Assembly: GCA_021372475.1 (NCBI GenBank)
Contig: JAJFUJ010000068.1
Coordinates: 1-43,284 of the forward strand
From: Chloroflexota bacterium
Lineage (GTDB): Bacteria > Chloroflexota > Anaerolineae > UBA1429
Direction of reading: 5' to 3'
DNA length: 43,284 nt
Shown piece after piece: positions 42,210-43,284 of the stretch (its first letter is position 1; every line of letters begins with the position of its first letter). A model generated the notes under the pieces. It saw only the letters and a list, made by a program, of their open reading frames with translations, made no database searches and was not told where the DNA came from. Both the position numbers and the translations under genes were made by a program.

Positions 42210-43284
42210 TTAGAACAGTCGACCACTCTGATTATAGGCGATTGCAGCGGCCATCAACCCCTGGAAAAGAGGATGAGGGGCGTCTGGCCGTGACTTAAAT
42301 TCGGGATGAAATTGGCTGCCAATCATGTACGGATGGTCGCGCAACTCGCCAATCTCTACCAATTGCCCGTCGGGCGATAATCCGCTCCATACCATGCCAG
42401 CCTGCGCAAGCTCATCGCGATAGGCATTGTTAATCTCATAACGGTGGCGATGGCGCTCAAAGATTTCAGGCGTGTTATAGGCTGCGCGCGCCTTGGTTCC
42501 CTCGACCAACTCACAGGGGTAAATGCCAAGGCGCATCGTACCGCCTTTATCCTGGATACCCCGTTGCTCCAGCATCATATCGACCACCGGCATAGGCGTA
42601 AGCGGATCAAACTCGGCGCTATTAATCCTTTTATTTCCCATCACATGGCGTGCGAATTCGATGACCATCACCTGCAAACCGAGGCACAAGCCGAGATAGG
42701 GAACTTTGTTTTCCCTGGCATAACGGGCTGCAGCAATCTTGCCCTCTATGCCGCGTTCGCCAAAGCCGCCAGGCACAACGATGCCATCCGCTTTCGATAG
42801 ATACTCACGCCCGTTGTCGCAATTCAACAATTCCGCATCCACCCAATCGATGACCAGCTTACGGTTGTAATAGCTGGCCGCGTGAAGCAATGATTCGCAT
42901 ACGCTCAAATAAGCATCATGCAGGCCGACGTATTTGCCTACCAGCGCAATCCGTACCTCAGGTCCAGGCTCCAGGATACGCTTTACCATATCGCGCCAAT
43001 CATCTAGATACGGCTCCCCGGCAGGTAGTTTAAGGCGCTGCACGAGGTAATCGCCCAGGCCGTACTGCTCAAGCTCCAGCGGGACCTGATAGATTGTGGG
43101 CGCTGTTACCAACGGAATAACTGCCTTGCGGTCAACATCACCGAAAAGCGCGATTTTATCCAGGTTGCTGGAAGAGATAGGGTAATCTGCCCGGCATACG
43201 AGCACATCAGGCATAATGCCGATACTGCGCAGCTCGCGTACCGAGTGCTGCGTTGGTTTTGTCTTTAATTCGTTCGTAGAAGCG
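42210..43284 (-). CDS. pyrG: CTP synthase, N-terminus beyond the right edge
   Basis: Converts UTP to CTP using glutamine. The visible part is the end of the synthase domain plus the whole glutaminase domain. The frame continues without stop to the window edge, where it encodes NELKTKPTQHSVRELRSIGI just before the internal Met at 43214, so the gene is 5'-truncated by the window and not naturally short. The class I amidotransferase triad is visible: Cys in PYLGLCLGLQVMV, and His/Glu in SQFHPEFKSRP. The oxyanion strand IVVPGGFGERG is intact. About 357 of an expected 535-550 residues are present. Confidence 0.96.
   Translation of the reverse strand, partial: ASTNELKTKPTQHSVRELRSIGIMPDVLVCRADYPISSSNLDKIALFGDVDRKAVIPLVTAPTIYQVPLELEQYGLGDYLVQRLKLPAGEPYLDDWRDMVKRILEPGPEVRIALVGKYVGLHDAYLSVCESLLHAASYYNRKLVIDWVDAELLNCDNGREYLSKADGIVVPGGFGERGIEGKIAAARYARENKVPYLGLCLGLQVMVIEFARHVMGNKRINSAEFDPLTPMPVVDMMLEQRGIQDKGGTMRLGIYPCELVEGTKARAAYNTPEIFERHRHRYEINNAYRDELAQAGMVWSGLSPDGQLVEIGELRDHPYMIGSQFHPEFKSRPDAPHPLFQGLMAAAIAYNQSGRLF

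Overview
The window reads as one stretch of a bacterial chromosome of moderate GC content. The most likely source is a Chloroflexota bacterium (Anaerolineae-like). This assignment is an inference from a short 16S fragment at the left edge, a monoderm-style gene set (clpC-radA, short YidC, YidD, Jag), PPi-type phosphofructokinase, and secreted proteins with LysM and Ig-like repeats. No insertion sequence, prophage, CRISPR array or plasmid function was seen; almost everything is chromosomal core or long-resident accessory DNA. Both edges are truncated: a 16S rRNA gene leaves at the left and pyrG leaves at the right.

Layout. Positions 1-499 hold the 5' end of a minus-strand 16S gene with two tandem sigma70-type promoters, back to back with the rpsA promoter. 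Next on the plus strand come rpsA, clpC-radA and cysS-rlmB. From 8.3 to 20.7 kb every gene is on the minus strand, giving one tightly packed information-processing superoperon. In transcription order it is rpmH, rnpA, yidD, a PQQ-propeller lipoprotein, yidC, jag, a PfkB kinase, parA, parB, prfA, prmC, a HAD phosphatase, tsaC/sua5, dnaX, ybaB and recR. A promoter with both hexamers at perfect consensus precedes rpmH. This is the classic gene set of the bacterial origin region, but dnaA is not next to rpmH. Instead a three-gene sugar-nucleotide operon lies there: a TIM-barrel sugar isomerase, galU and a glucuronokinase-like GHMP kinase. It is followed by a lone tatA.

From 24.3 to 31.1 kb two plus-strand genes encode envelope proteins: a membrane-anchored TPR protein ending in a LysM domain, and a secreted protein of about 1760 residues built from tandem 100-residue Ig/FnIII-like repeats. 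After them come a PPi-type phosphofructokinase, a GT39-like membrane glycosyltransferase and tRNA-Gly(CCC), all on the minus strand. A plus-strand operon follows, consisting of a tetrapyrrole-methylase/MazG fusion and a complete ECF vitamin-type transporter (S, A1, A2, T). The right end has a ThuA-like protein, an orphan lipoprotein substrate-binding protein coupled to a UroD/corrinoid-methyltransferase-like enzyme, and the C-terminal part of CTP synthase.

The most interesting signals are these. The two ECF ATPases carry complementary lesions that fall in the same composite ATP site. ClpC lacks the UVR middle domain. The giant repeat protein has a near-perfect 300-bp periodicity. The clpC promoter is embedded in a long inverted repeat. 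A glucuronokinase-like gene is paired with galU. I found no clearly new multi-gene defence or mobile system.
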